Positions 34,312-46,754 of a DNA stretch of 64,000 bases are shown here, piece after piece. The first letter of the stretch is position 1. Each line of letters opens with the position of its first letter. Below the pieces are notes generated by a model, which was not told the DNA's origin, ran no database searches, and worked only from the letters and a program-made list of their open reading frames with translations. A program made the translations under genes and the position numbers. Source of the stretch: Lotus japonicus (taxonomy: Eukaryota; Streptophyta; Magnoliopsida; Fabales; Fabaceae); the NCBI RefSeq assembly GCF_012489685.1, contig NC_080044.1, forward strand, positions 46,376,964 through 46,440,963, read 5' to 3'.

Positions 34312-35856
34312 TCATGCTGGACAAAAGTCCATATTCAGATTTTTCAGAATGAAATTAAATATATCATCTGCTAAGGGCTTTGTAAAGATATCTGCCCATT
34401 GATGGTCAGTATCAACAAACTTCAGAAGAAGTACGCCCTTCTGTACATAATCTCTAATAAAGTGATACTTTACCTCAATGTGCTTTGCCCTTGAATGTAA
34501 GATATGATTCTTACTCAATGAGATTGCAGCAGTGTTATCACAATAGATTGGGATATTGCTCTCTAGGATTTGATAATCCTCCAGCTGATGTTTCATCCAA
34601 AGCATCTGAGTGCTGCATATTGCTGCTGAGATATATTCTGCCTCTACAGTTGATAGTGCAATGGTTGATTGCCTCTTGCTTGCCCATGAGACTAAGTTGC
34701 TTCCCAGAAATTGACAATTTCCAGAAGTGTTTTTTCTCTCTGTTCTATCTCCAGCATAATCAGCATCACAATAACCTGAAAGCTTATACTCTGATGTTTT
34801 CTTATACATCAAGCCAAGGTTAGTGGTACCTTTCAGATACCTTAGGATCCTCTTAATAGCAGTTAAGTGGGTTTCCCTTGGATCTGATTGGAAACGAGCA
34901 CATAAATGAACACTAAATAATATATCTGGCCTAGATGCAGTTAAGTATAGAAGTGATCCTATCATACCGCGATAGAGCTTCTGACAGACTTTACCACTTG
35001 CATCTTCTTTCTCCAGAATGCATGTAGGATGCATTGGAGTCTTGGCCACTGTAGATTCCAGCATATTGAACTTCTTCAGAAGTTCCTTAGTGTACTTGCT
35101 CTGATGGATATATGTTCCTTCTGGTGTTTGATCAACTTGTATTCCCAGAAAGTACTTAAGTTGTCCCATCATACTCATCTCAAATTCAGCCTGCATCATC
35201 TTAGAAAATTCTTTGCATAGAGATTGATTAGCAGAACCAAATATAATATCATCAACATAAATTTGCACAATTAAGATATCATCTTTGTAAGTTTTGCAAA
35301 AGAGAGTTGTATCTACTTTACCCCTTACAAACTCATTCTCCAGAAGGAATGAGCTGAGTCTCTCATACCATGCTCTGGGAGCTTGCTTCAGACCATAGAG
35401 TGATTTCTTCAACTTGAACACATGGTCTGGATTCTTCTCATCCTCAAAACCTGGGGGTTGATGAACGTAGACTTCCTCTGATATGTATCCATTTAGGAAG
35501 GCACTCTTAACATCCATCTGATGTAGGATTATGTTGTGATTCACAGAGAAAGAGATCAACAGTCTGATTGCTTCTAGTCTTGCTACTGGAGCAAATGTTT
35601 CAGTGTAGTCTATTCCTTCCTGCTGGCTGTAGCCTTGAGCAACTAGCCTTGCCTTGTTTCTGACTACATCTCCTTTCTCATTCAACTTGTTTCTGAACAC
35701 CCATTTTGTTCCAATTACATGGACACTTTCAGGCTTCTTCACTAAGCTCCAAACATCATTCTTGGAGAATTGATTCAATTCTTCTTCCATGGCCAGAATC
35801 CAGTCCTTGTCTTGAAGAGCTTCATCAATTGACTTGGGTTCAATTAAGGACACCAA
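34312..35856 (-). pseudogene. pol: Copia pol, reverse transcriptase and RNase H part
   Basis: A frame of 514 codons. Reverse transcriptase: KWVFRNKLNEKGDVVRNKAR (51-70), QMDVKSAFLNGYI (113-125, catalytic Asp115), SLYGLKQAPRAWY (152-164) and YVDDI (200-204). RNase H: GYCDADYAGD (361-370), LSTVEAEYIS (401-410) and YCDNTAA (438-444), ending with ADIFTKPL (488-495). All catalytic residues I can judge are present. It is separated from the integrase frame by a frameshift near 35860-35870, so it is not expressed as one polyprotein in this copy. It copies the element RNA into DNA in the particle when intact. Confidence 0.94.
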
Positions 35857-35861
35857 TCCTT

Positions 35862-37412
35862 TCAGACTAAGCAGGGTCTCTTCAGAGGGTCTGAAGGCTG
35901 ATCTGGTTCTGACTGGTTCGTCTTTGTTCCCAGAATCAATTCCTTAGGATGAGCTGCAGTGATTCTGCTCTTCTTCAGAGTTTGTGAATCAGAGGGACCA
36001 GCTTCTTCTTCTGGTTCATCTTCCTCTGGCTCAGCTTCCCCTGGAGCTTTGCCTTTATCAGAAACATTTATACTTAAATCTGCAAATTTCTCAACTAGCT
36101 TTGACTGGTCAGAGTCAAGCTTATCGTCAAATCTAACATGAATAGATTCTTCAATAGTTTTAGCATCAGTATTATAAAATCTAAAGCCTTTAGATCTCTC
36201 AGAGTAACCAAGTAATAGACATTTAGAAGACTTAGCATCAAATTTATGCAATCTATCCTTAGTATTAAGAACATAACAAACACAACCAAAAGGATGAAAG
36301 TAAGAAATGTTGGGTTTTATGTTCTTCCACAATTCATAGGGAGTCTTATTCAGAATTGGTCTCACAGAGATTCTGTTCTGAATGTAACACGCTGTATTTA
36401 CTGCCTCTGCCCAAAAGTGCTTAGCCATGCCAGTTTCTTGGAGCATGGTTCTAGCCATCTCCTGAAGAGTTCTGTTCTTCCTCTCAACAACACCATTTTG
36501 TTGAGGTGTTCTGGGACAAGAGAAATCATGTGCAATTCCATAGGAATCAAACAGACTCTCAAACTTGTCATTCTCAAACTCTCCACCATGGTCACTTCTG
36601 ACACGCACAATCCTACAAGACTTCTCGTTTTGCACTTGGGCTATGAAGGTAGAGAACACAGCATGAGACTCATCCTTGCGGGTTAGAAACTTTACCCATA
36701 TCCAGCGGCTATAGTCGTCAACGATGACCATCCCATATCTCTTGCCACCTATAGACTCAATTTTCACTGGTCCAAACAGGTCGATATGCAGAAGTTCCAA
36801 CGGCCTTGAGGTTGAGACAACATTCTTTGCCTTGAAAGGGACTTTTGTGAATTTGCCTTTCTGACATGCTTCACAAAGAGCGTCTGAAGCGAACTTCAGA
36901 GTGGGTAAGCCCCTGACAAGGTTTAGCTTGCTCAGCTGAGAAATCTTTCTCATACTGGCATGCCCTAACCGTCTATGCCATACCCATTGCTCTTCATTAA
37001 CAGACAGAAGGCACTTCACATTCTGAGCCTCCAACTCAGATAATCTGATCTTATATATGTTGTTCTTCCTCTTGCTGTTAAACAGAACAGAGCCATCGAT
37101 CTGACTTACAGCCCGGCAGGACTTTTGATTAAAGATAACATCATAACCCTTGTCAGCTAATTGACTTATAGACAATAAGTTATGAGTTAAGCCGTCTACC
37201 AATAACGCATTATCAATGCATGGACTACTATCTACACAAATAGTACCAGTACCCACAATTTTACCCTTTTCGTTGCCACCAAAGCCAACTTCACCTCCAG
37301 GCTTAAGTTTTAGCTCTTGGAACATACGCCTTTCTCCCGTCATGTGACGCGAGCATCCACTGTCCAGATACCATGACTGATGTTTCAGTTGAGCTATCAA
37401 GGATATCTGCAA
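35862..37412 (-). pseudogene. pol: Copia pol, protease and integrase part
   Basis: A frame of 516 codons. Aspartic protease motif WYLDSGCSRHMTG (14-26). Integrase zinc finger HHCC with His146, His151, Cys180 and Cys183 (WHRRLGH, CEACQKGK). Integrase core D,D35E with Asp211 (HIDLFGP), Asp274 (RSDHGGEFEN) and Glu310 (NGVVERKN). An acidic linker follows (EPEEDEPEEEAGPSDS). Upstream it overlaps the gag frame (37303-38010) in another phase, so a frameshift lies near 37310-37410. Downstream the frame breaks before the reverse transcriptase. The catalytic residues are all in place. Confidence 0.94.
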
Positions 37413-38010
37413 TATAGGTAATCTTATCCTTAGGTACCCACTTTCTGGGTCCTCTTTTGTTAGTTACCCCAGAGGTTCTGATCACCTTGGGTTTCTCAAC
37501 ATGATAATGTAAAGAAATTTTTGCATGATATTTAGACATGGAGAAAGATCCCTTTTTAGGAGGGGGTTTAGCAACTTCAGCAGATAAAGGATCAGGCAAT
37601 ATGGTACCAGAGGGAACAAAGCATTCATACAAAGATTTAGCTTTAGGCATAGAAGGCTCATTTCTAATTGGTTTAGAATAGCCAATGCCATGCATTCCAT
37701 TTCTGCTTACGCCATAGATCATTGAAGCCATTAAGCTTCTGTCTACGCTTTTAGCAAGGAATCTTTGAGAAGATTTTTCATACTTAGATTCATGCTTACT
37801 ATCAGAGGCATCGCAGGCAATAACTTCTTCTAACTTAGCAATTTGATTCTTAAGCACAGAGTTAGAATTTACTAAAGCATGGTTATCATTTTTCAAATCA
37901 GAAATGATTTTCTCATGTTCAGAAGGAGTTTTAGAAACAGCAGATAAGTTCTTTTTCAGCTTCTTATGCTTAGACAATAAAGAGTTATACTTATCCATGA
38001 TATCAGACAA
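37303..38010 (-). pseudogene. gag: Copia gag, C-terminal part
   Basis: A frame of 235 codons that picks up after a frameshift near 38010-38040. It begins with a coiled-coil stretch (MDKYNSLLSKHKKLKKNLSA), then ASMIYGVSRNGMHGIGYSKP and KRGPRKWVPKDKI, the conserved end of SIRE-type Gag before the protease. Its last codons overlap the protease frame in another phase. Confidence 0.85.
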
Positions 38011-38018
38011 AGCATGTT

Positions 38019-39203
38019 TCAGTTCAGAGGTTGAGAAAGAAGCGAATACCTCATTTTCATCGTCTGAGTTAGGATCTCCTTCTGAATCTGAGTCAGAGTC
38101 AACGGCATCCTTTGACTCTGCTCCTTTGTCTTTGACATGAGTCCTTGGACTTCACCATCAGAGTCAACATCCTCTGACTCTGATTCGTCAAAAGTCACCA
38201 TGAGACTTTTCTTGGTCTTGAAGTGCTTCTTTGGCCTTTTGTCCTTCTTTAACTTTGGACAGTCACTTTTGTAGTGCCCTGATTCTTTGCACTCAAAGCA
38301 TGTGACTTCTTTAAGTGAGGACTTCTTCTGACCTGAGGATTCAGACTTTCCTTTGGCCTTTCCAGAGCCTTTGTACTTGCTCTGCCTGTGCTTCCAGATT
38401 CGGTTGAGTCTTTTAGAGATCAGAGTCAGCTCATCTTCATCAGAATCTTCTGATGCTTCTTCAGATTCTTCTTCTTCAGCTTGAAGAGCTTTTGACTTCT
38501 CTGCTTTAGCCTTCTCAAATTTGGATTTTAAGGCTATTGACTTCTTCCTCAGATCTTGCATCTCTGAGCGCTTCAGCTCATGGCACTTCAGTATGCTAAT
38601 GAGTTCTTCTAAACTCATACGCTCAACATCTCTTGTGAGCTCTATTGAAGTCAACAAGGGCATCCAGCTTTCAGGAAGACATCTGATGACCCTTATGACA
38701 TGATCTTTAGTTGTGTAGCTCTTGTTAAGAGGTCGTATTCCAGCTACAAGCAACTGAAATCTGGAAAACATTTCTTCAATGGACTCGTTTGGCTCCATGA
38801 CGAAGGATTCATACTTTTGGATCAAAGACAATGCCTTTTATTCTTTGACTTTCTTGTTTCCTTCATGAGACATCTTCAGGGATTCAATAATGCCTTTTGC
38901 ATACTCACGATCTGTAATCTTCTGGTACTCTTCATAAGAGATAGCACTTAGAAGAATTGCTCTAGCTTTGTGATGTTGTGAGTAAAGCTTCTTTTGATCT
39001 GCAGTCATCTCTGACCTTGGGATCTTCTTGCCTTCTTCATCAGTTGGACGCTCATAGCCATCCACAATAATATCCCAGAGATCTGCATCAAAACCCAGAA
39101 AGAAACTTTCAAGTCTATCTTTCCAATATTCGAACCTTTGACCGTCGAACATGGGAGGCTTTGCATTGTAACCATCTCTTTGAGTTTCACTGGTGGTAGC
39201 CAT
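38019..39203 (-). pseudogene. gag: Copia gag, N-terminal part with one in-frame stop
   Basis: It starts MATTSETQRDGYNAKPPMFD at 39203, about 60 bp after the primer site. Residues 1-121 (FDGQRFEYWKDRLESFFLGF, MTADQKKLYSQHHKARAILL) run in the same frame as the next 270 codons (SLIQKYESFVMEPNESIEEM, a CCHC knuckle CFECKESGHYKSDC at 178-191 of that part). Only a TAA at 38838-38840 separates them (KVKE-stop-KALSLIQ), a simple nonsense mutation. The C-terminal end at about 38040 shifts frame into tandem Ser/Thr/Asp-rich text. Gag packages the RNA; here it would be truncated at 121 residues. Confidence 0.92.
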
Positions 39204-39261
39204 TGTTTTTCACACCGGCCCGGATCACTGAACACTGTTAGGTGTGGTAATCAGAACTTGC

Positions 39262-39273
39262 GCTCTGATACCA
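39262..39273 (-). other. Copia primer-binding site (tRNA-Met type)
   Basis: The reverse complement reads TGGTATCAGAGC, two bases inside the 5' LTR end at 39276. Confidence 0.95.
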
Positions 39274-39275
39274 AT

Positions 39276-40485
39276 TGAAGGTATGAAAAACGGTAGAAAG
39301 GGGGGGTTTGAATAACGTTTTCAATATAAAACTTCCACCTTAAAGATTTTGACAAATCTTTTCGAGAACTAAGTGCTAAAGATAAGAGATAGGAAAGCAC
39401 GCAAGGATTTTTATCCTGGTTCTACTGATAAATCCCTCAAGCTAATCCAGACCACCCGTCAAGGTGATTTCTTCCTTCTTAGAATGAAGGCAATCCACTA
39501 ATCAGGTAAAGTGTTACAACTGCACTTGAAACCTACAAGTGACTAACAATTACACTGACTTAGCTCACACTAAGATTCAGTCTCTTAGTCTTCTCTAGGA
39601 TCCGATCAACCTTGATCTCCTAAAGGTAACTAAACAACTGTTTAAGAAAGAATGTTTACAAGAGATTTGCTTCTGAAATGCTAATAGTAAACACAATGAA
39701 TTTCAGATGAAAGAATGCTTAGGAGTTTTTGAGTATAACTTGCGCGTGTGTAATTCTTCCCACCGCATCTTTCAATCTTCAGCCTCTATTTATACTCCAA
39801 GGATTAGGGTTTGAACGCTGCATGGAAATGCTACCTTTGGAGGGCAGTTCTGGAAATTCCAGCTTCTGCTGTGGCTGAGAACGTTAGGTAGGTCGTCAGA
39901 ATAGTACATATTTCTTTTGTACTTTGGATAGTGACTTGACCTTAAAACCTAGGAGACTTCTGATCAGGGGAATGCTTCATGTTGGAACTTGTGAAGCCGG
40001 TTGATCAGAGTCAGAGGGACAGCACAGATCCTCTGACCGTTGTATCTTCTGATTCTGAACTCAGAGGGAAGTACATGGTCTTCATAGTTTCTTGCTTCTG
40101 GACATCAGAGTTTCCACTATTCAGCTTCTGGATCTTCAGAGTCTTCTACACCATCAGAACATCTGAACCTTCAGTGTTTCTTGGTTATCAGAACTTCTGG
40201 ATCTTCAGAACTTCTAGTGACTGAGTCCATATCAGAGCTTGTATAACTTCAGATCTTCTGAAGCATTTCTATTGTTCATAGTGAACATAGATGTTGCGAA
40301 AGCGTTGCTTGGGTCACTCTTTATGCACAGTGCTTCTGATTTGTGTGAGATTGAATAGAGGTCAGAGCCTGTAAATAACACACTCAGAAAAACACGTTAG
40401 AGTACCATAATTGTTCATACTCAAATGTTAACCTGTAATCATCAAAACATAGAGTTGTACTACTCGATCAAAACTTGATCTTACA
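39276..40485 (-). repeat. Copia 5' LTR
   Basis: 1210 bp, TGAAGGTATGAAAA...TTGATCTTACA. It is upstream for the minus-strand element, so its minus-strand TATA box (tataaatag, 39786-39794) would drive the genomic transcript. By eye it differs from the 3' LTR at about a dozen positions (for example ggttctact for ggttcactt). Confidence 0.95.
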
Positions 40486-40490
40486 AAGTT

Positions 40491-40524
40491 TCGAGGTCGA
40501 AACTTTCTTTTTGGAGGGTAGTAA
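40491..40524 (+). other. Gypsy internal end and polypurine-like tract, copy 1
   Basis: After the Copia, the Gypsy resumes with tcgaggtcgaaactttcttt and a ggaggg-containing tract right before TGTGAGACC of LTR2. The same 34 bp recur before LTR3 (51492-51525). The tract is a poor but plausible polypurine primer. Confidence 0.75.
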
Positions 40525-43500
40525 TGTGAGACCCAAGTTTTTAAGCTTAGAATAAATTAATTAAATTCATATTCACGATTAGGTTTCGAGGTATCGTGAA
40601 GGAAACCTGAACAAGTGGTTATCAAATGGAATAAATTTCTGAAGGAGAAAGTTCACGAAAAGGCTAAGGATAGTATTAAAGTCGATATAAGTTATAGCGC
40701 AAGTAGTATTCGCTTATACCTAGGACGAGAGCGATAGTAAACGATTAATTTACACTTAAAGACACGATGGAAACTAATTCCAAAAAAATCTTCAGAGAAA
40801 TGTTAGAACTTCTCTTAATCTTTCCATGACGAGCAATTCGATACGAAACCCTGAAATGTACGAACGTCCGATTCTAATTCTCGGAGGTTTGCCGAAACTA
40901 AATCCCTGATAACTTAAGAAACTTAAAATAAACGGTCGATGAAGACTTTTTCTTTTCGGAGCTTCAAACGAAGATTCCACACGCGTACACCTATTTCTTT
41001 CGATGTTTCTAATCTTTCTTCAGAAAGAAGTTTCCTCATCCGACATCAACTACAAAAAGTAGTTTTTCGGGTAAAATCGATTTACACCGACTTTGGATCG
41101 TTTGCTTGAATTCCAAGAAACCTGTTTCGAGTTCTGAAATTCTGTCGCCAGAATCTATCTTAGAATTAACACAGGAACGCGCAGGAATAATCGGAATCGC
41201 GAAATTTTCATTTTTCCGCATTTTCCATAAACTATAAATAGCTTGAAAAAAATCAAAAAAATTCCCAACACCATAGCCATCAAACCCGCGAGCTTGGAGG
41301 AGGAGGAGGAAGAAAATATTTTCGTCATTTCCTGCCTGATCGCTGCACCGTTCGTTGCTATGCGTAGACCTCGAGGTATAGATGCTATTCCTTACTTCTG
41401 ATCGTCAATTCTGTCGCTTTTCTCTATGTCTTTCTGTGCTCAAAGTTTTGAGCTTTTTGTAAAACTGTCCAAATAACTTGATTTCAGTGTCTAAACTTAT
41501 TGCCGACATGCCCAAGAGCATGAATATCCGGTTGTTTTCTGCTGAATCTCGCCGAATTGCCGCCGAGTTTCAATTCTGCTAGAAAAACCCATTTTTGGCC
41601 AAAGCTTCGTTCTTTGGATTAAAAACTCTCGACTGAGCTTCGTGTCAGTAGGATTAGTTGTTATAAATGTCGTTAGGAACACGCTCATCAAATTTATTTC
41701 TCAAAATTCCGACTTTGAGTTTTCAGGCTAAAAACACTGACCAAAATACCCCTGTGTTAGTTTTCGACCCGATAATTTTTCTGAGAGTTTCTCTCGCTTA
41801 GATATCGCCTAAGAATACCTAGGAATTAAATTAGATCGAAGAAAAAGTTCGGGAAACCCTATTTTGATAGTGGCCGAAACTTATTTGGTGGGGTACCGTG
41901 TCCAAAAATAATTTTTGGGTCTGTATGACCTGAGTTATAGCGTAGCTCTCTCAGTTGTCGAAATTTTGGCTTTGGTTTCGTGTCATTCTGAGTTCTGTAG
42001 CTCGAGTTATGGATGTTTTAGCGAATAAAGTGTTTTTGTACAAAACTTGAATCGAGTCAAAACTCATCCATTCAGGGAAAGCCCTTCCATTCGTGCCTAA
42101 ATGTTGTACTCTGAAGCTTCTTGAGCTTTGTCTAACGTTAGTTAGTATTGTTTCGATTGTACCGACTTATTTTGATTGATTTTTGCTTTGTTTGCTCTAA
42201 GGTTCGTTTGTGGAAACCTTGGACTTGACTGAGCAAGCTTGTGAGCGTGACTTACACCGTGATTCTGAAGGAACTAGAGGTGAGGGCAACTTACCTTGCT
42301 AGCTAATGTTTTAGGCGTCGATGAATTCGACTTGATTTATTGTTTATGCACTTGATTGTGATTGACTGGGAAAATGTTTTCTGAGGCTACGACTGACAAT
42401 GATAATCATTTATCGCTGGAATTGTTTTTGATATTGATTCACATGCTATGTGCTAAATGGTTAATCTAGGATGTGTTGATATATGTGTCTTGAGTTTCGG
42501 ATTGTGCTAATATGATTTTGCAAATACACATATATCTGTTGTACGTCAGAGTGAGGATAACGGGCAGTTATGCCAAATTTATCATGAGATTTTGAGAAAG
42601 TTTGACGGGACGAACGGAGGTTCGGGCCTTGTTATTGTGTTAATGGATCGAGACCTTCTCTGGGAATTACTGGGATGATGGGATCTTTTAAACTTATAAG
42701 ATTAGAGGTAAACCTAAATGGAATCTATTTTACAAGGAAAATTCATAATACACTAAACAACCTCTGAACCCTTTAAATAATGATAATAATGTCAGATGAA
42801 AGCTTAGAGCTTGGATGTTAGTTTTGGAAAATGAGAAGTGTCGCCGAATCCAAGTTTTGGGGGAACTAATGAGTTTCTGAGTATGTTGGTACTCTTCACT
42901 CGATGAGCAGTTTGTTGTTTGACTATCTAAAGGATAAGCCGGGGAACTATAAGTTTCCAAGTACATTGGTACTCCTTCGCTCTTTGAGCAGTTTATTTAG
43001 CCATCCAAAGGATGAGCCGGTAAGCTTCACTGAGGCGTGAGACTTCGTGAAAGCATGGAACTTCACTGAAGCATGAGACTTCGTGAAAGGGTGCAAATTC
43101 ACTGAAGCGTGAGACTTCGTGAAAGCAGAAACTTCACTAAGGCGGGAGACCTTGTGGAGACGGGAACCTTCGCTGAAGCGGGAGACTTTGCGGAGGCGTG
43201 AAACTTCACTAAAGCGTGAGACTTCGTGAAGGCGTGAGACTTCATTGAAGCGGGAGACTTCATGAAGGCGCGAAACTTCATTGAAGCGTGAGACTTCGTG
43301 AATGCGTGAAACTTCACTGAAGCTTGAGACTTCCTGAATGTGTGAGATTTCAATGAAGCGTGAGACTTCGTGAAAGCGTAAGACTCCATTGAAGCGTGAG
43401 ACTTCATGAGAGCGTGAGATTTCATCGTCGTTTACCCTAGGGCAAACGACATGGAACATTTGTTTAGTTAGATACTTGTGCGTTGGGAGGACGATACATT

Positions 43501-44402
43501 GTTTGACTAACCTTATCACCTAACTTCATATGTTAAGATTTTGATGATTTGATATTGGTGAACATCGTTATGTTATTTGTTGAATTGTTGAGATATTGAA
43601 TATTGTGTTGTTACTAGAGATTCGATAACATGTCATGTATATACCTTAGGGTAGGCAATGCAGAATTTATATGTATATATACAACATATATATATACCCC
43701 CTTATTCTTCACATATTGCCTGTATTATCTATCATATTCTGTGAGTAGACCCTCGCGCCTTGGCTTTGTGTTCATGTTTGTGTTTGGGCGGTCGGCCTGC
43801 TGCCAGACGTTCAACACCTGATTCGTTATGGTTCATCGTTCGGGGAGGACCCGGAGTGAAATGACTAGTACTGAGCCTTCGACGTGGACCCGAACTTCAT
43901 GCAGGATCGGATGAGGGTCGATGTTAGGGGTGTAGTATATCGGGTTTCGTTATCGTAGCTCTAATTTTCATTTCTTATTTTGGGGCAGGGTAGGTCCCCG
44001 ACTATTAGCTTTTTGTGTGGTTCTCTTCCATGAGGATCTCAGGGAGTTGTCGGACGTAGGAGGTCCTTTGGAGGCCGTTTTAGGCTGACTTACTTTCTTG
44101 GAGGACTGTATTTATAAAACTTATGACTCTGGCTATGGGTCACACTTGTTTGCCGTTGGGCAATACTTTTAGTTACTTGATGTTACTTTCCGTCACTTGA
44201 GGACACTCGTGACGATGACTTTGGTTACAGCGAGGGCTGTGCTTTTATTGTATATTAGACGCTGTTAATCGCGAATGGGTTGAGTCTTTATTTCGACAAG
44301 TCTTTTTATTATTTAAAAACAAAATGAAAAAAAAATACCTGCTTTTCCGCTTTATTTTATTTTTGAGTTACTAAAGTGACACTCGAAAATCGGGGTGTTA
44401 CA
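40525..44402 (+). mobile_element. Gypsy LTR2 (middle LTR)
   Basis: 3878 bp, TGTGAGACCC...GGGGTGTTACA. The TATA box tataaata is at 41233-41240. The minisatellite is at 43021-43425. It serves as the 3' end of internal copy 1 and the 5' end of internal copy 2. By eye its first 1.6 kb sides with LTR3 and the rest more with LTR1. Confidence 0.93.
43021..43425. repeat. LTR minisatellite, LTR2 copy
   Basis: Same 18/36-bp array as in LTR1. The long minus-strand frame (42947-43519, 190 codons) is again open. Confidence 0.9.
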
Positions 44403-44403
44403 T

Positions 44404-44417
44404 TGTTGTATCAGAGC
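44404..44417 (+). other. Primer-binding site of internal copy 2, mutated
   Basis: It reads tgttgtatcagagc, against ttgtggtatcagagc in copy 1. The G-to-T change in TGGTATCAGAGC would weaken tRNA pairing. Confidence 0.8.
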
Positions 44418-44614
44418 TTGTCGAGTCTTTCGGGAGTCTTTGGGGAATAGGTCTTCTGTGCTAGGTTGTGTGACTCTGCAAAGAGTAAAAATTGATTGTC
44501 TGCCAAGCAATTTTTCGCTTAGAATTGATTGAAGTTATTGCTTAATCATATTGTATAGTTATGGTAAATGCTATCTTATGATTAGTACTAACTGTTTGTT
44601 TAACTAAACAGAAC

Positions 44615-45892
44615 ATGGTGAACTCTAACCAACTTGCTGAGATGGTGGCCACTTTGGTCCAAGCAATGACTGTACAAACAAATGACAATGCACATAGGCG
44701 TGCTGCTGAGGACGCACGCGAGCTACATCGGCATCAGAGAGAAGCAGCCCTGGACCAGAACAGGGGACTGAATGACTTTAGAAGGCAGGATCCACCCAAG
44801 TTCACGGGTGGGACTGACCCGGACAACGCAGATCTATGGATCCAAGAGATTGAGAAGATTTTCGAAGTACTTCAGACTGTTGAGGGGGCTAAGATGGGCC
44901 TGGCAACTTATCTGCTGCTGGGCGATGCTGAGTACTGGTGGAGGGGTACCAGAGGAATTATGGAAGCTAACAACGAAGAGGTGAATTGGAACTCTTTCCG
45001 TGCTGCATTTCTAGAGAAGTACTTTCCAACTAGCGCTCGAGACGAGCGGGATGCACAATTTCTGACCCTTTGTCAAGGGAGCATGACCATACCTGAGTAT
45101 GCTTCCAAACTGGAATCATTGGCTAAGCACTTCCAGTTTTTCAACAATCATGTTGATGAACGCTACATGTGTAAGCGGTTTCTGAATGGGCTGAGAGCAG
45201 ACATCGAAGATTCAGTGAGGCCGTTAGGAATTATGCGGTTTCAAGCTTTGGTTGAGAAGGCCACCGAGGTGGAGCTGATGAAGAACAAGAGGATGAAACG
45301 AGCTGGAACTGGGGGACCAATGAGGTCGGGTTCCCAGAGCTATCAAGGAAGAGGAAAATTTCAGATGGAGAAGCCATACCAGCGTCCTGCGGGGGAAAGG
45401 TTTACCCCAGGATCGTACAAGCCTATGGCTACCGCTGCTGCTGGAGGAACGGGAAACTCGATTGCAACCCAAGAAGTTAAATGCTTCAGGTGTGGAAAGT
45501 TGGGGCACTATGCAAGTACGTGCTCAGAATCGAGGCCCAAGTGTTTCAACTGCAACCAACCGGGGCACAACGCCAGTCAGTGTAGGGCACCCAAGGCGGA
45601 GCCGTCTGTCAATGCTGTGAGGGGAAAACGCCCCGCTACTAGAGGAAGAGTTTACACCATGGACGGTGAGGGAGCTGAGGGGTTTGCCAGAGGAGAGCGC
45701 AAGAACGATGGTAACCTTCTAACCATTCTTTCTCATTCTAGTATAATACGCTCCATTACTCTCGTAGCGCATGCAACACACCTATCTTACTTATATTGTT
45801 TGAGCTTTGACCTTATAGTTATTACACATATTAAGACTTTATTTGATGGTTGCTCGTGTTTAAACTATAGAGGTACACGAGGTTTAGAATAG
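44615..45892 (+). CDS. gag: Gypsy gag polyprotein, copy 2, intact ORF
   Basis: 425 codons, the same length as copy 1, with about ten amino-acid differences by eye (for example HRHQ for HRRQ, EEVNW for DEVSW, MKR for MNR, MATAAAGGTG for MTTAVAGGMG). The gag domain and both CCHC knuckles (290-303, 310-323) are unchanged. The non-homologous tail of about 60 codons is shared too. Both copies staying open while the surroundings decay could mean selection on gag for trans-packaging, or simply a recent duplication; the sequence alone does not decide. Confidence 0.92.
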   Translation: MVNSNQLAEMVATLVQAMTVQTNDNAHRRAAEDARELHRHQREAALDQNRGLNDFRRQDPPKFTGGTDPDNADLWIQEIEKIFEVLQTVEGAKMGLATYLLLGDAEYWWRGTRGIMEANNEEVNWNSFRAAFLEKYFPTSARDERDAQFLTLCQGSMTIPEYASKLESLAKHFQFFNNHVDERYMCKRFLNGLRADIEDSVRPLGIMRFQALVEKATEVELMKNKRMKRAGTGGPMRSGSQSYQGRGKFQMEKPYQRPAGERFTPGSYKPMATAAAGGTGNSIATQEVKCFRCGKLGHYASTCSESRPKCFNCNQPGHNASQCRAPKAEPSVNAVRGKRPATRGRVYTMDGEGAEGFARGERKNDGNLLTILSHSSIIRSITLVAHATHLSYLYCLSFDLIVITHIKTLFDGCSCLNYRGTRGLE

Positions 45893-46754
45893 CACGCTAA
45901 GCCTAGAAAGTAGTTTTGCACCGATGCGTTTATAAGGAAGCTAGTAGCTGAAGAAACGAATCTTAGAGAGATTCCTTATGGGTAGTATACGTGTTATGTT
46001 GAGGGTGCGTAGTTCTGTAGCGGGACCGTTAAGGATTGGATGTCGGGATAATTGTGACTACTGGATGATAGGAACTCATTGACTGTTCCAGTGGGTTTTT
46101 CTAAATTCCCACCTTCGATGTATTAGGCCTGATCAACTTAATACTGAGGGGGTGATATTTGGAATCACAGCTGGCTATGTACTTTGATAGAAGGATCGGT
46201 AAGATTAACTTGATTTGATCGAAGATTAGTTGAGTTTGGGAGGAAAAGTTCTCATTAAGTATTAGTTTTCTTGCGAAGGAGTTATAGTTTTAAGAAATGG
46301 ATATTCATTTAAGAAGTATTGAAGGATTAAAGGCCATTAGAGGTCCAAACTTGGTGAAGGTTTAGGTTTTAAGTCTATGAATTCTTGTCTAAAGTGCGTA
46401 GGACTCGAAGTTTGTTAGAATTTGATTGAGAGATTAAGAAGTTGATTGATGAAATGGTGATCAAATTACAGAAAGGAAAGTGTTAGTATCAAGATGAATA
46501 CTTGAGGTATCATATTTGGACAAGTTTCTTAGAGTCTAAGAGTGAATGGAACTTTGTTATGGATTTTGATGATGCATACTAGGGTTAACAAGTGAATTTT
46601 ACTAAGTTGAATGAGAATCCTAGGGCTAAGGTTGACCTAGTGAGCTGAGATTCATGTACACTTAAGAGATTTAGTGGTGTTAGCTGTTACGATAACAGTT
46701 AAATCTCGGGAGGTTGAAGGATCGGATGATAAAATGACTAGTTAAGTCCCTTGA

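Larger units (their letters stand above)
28369..40485 (-). mobile_element. Complete SIRE/Maximus-like Copia element nested in the Gypsy
   Basis: Two LTRs (28369-29581 and 39276-40485), a primer site, gag, pol in the Copia order protease-integrase-RT-RNase H, an extra long ORF after pol, a polypurine tract and a perfect AAGTT duplication (28364-28368 and 40486-40490) define a 12.1-kb element read on the minus strand. Size, the long gag and the extra ORF place it in the SIRE/Maximus lineage. By eye the LTRs differ at only about 12-15 positions in 1.2 kb, so the insertion is fairly young. Gag-pol nevertheless contains one nonsense codon and at least two frameshifts. Confidence 0.96.
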
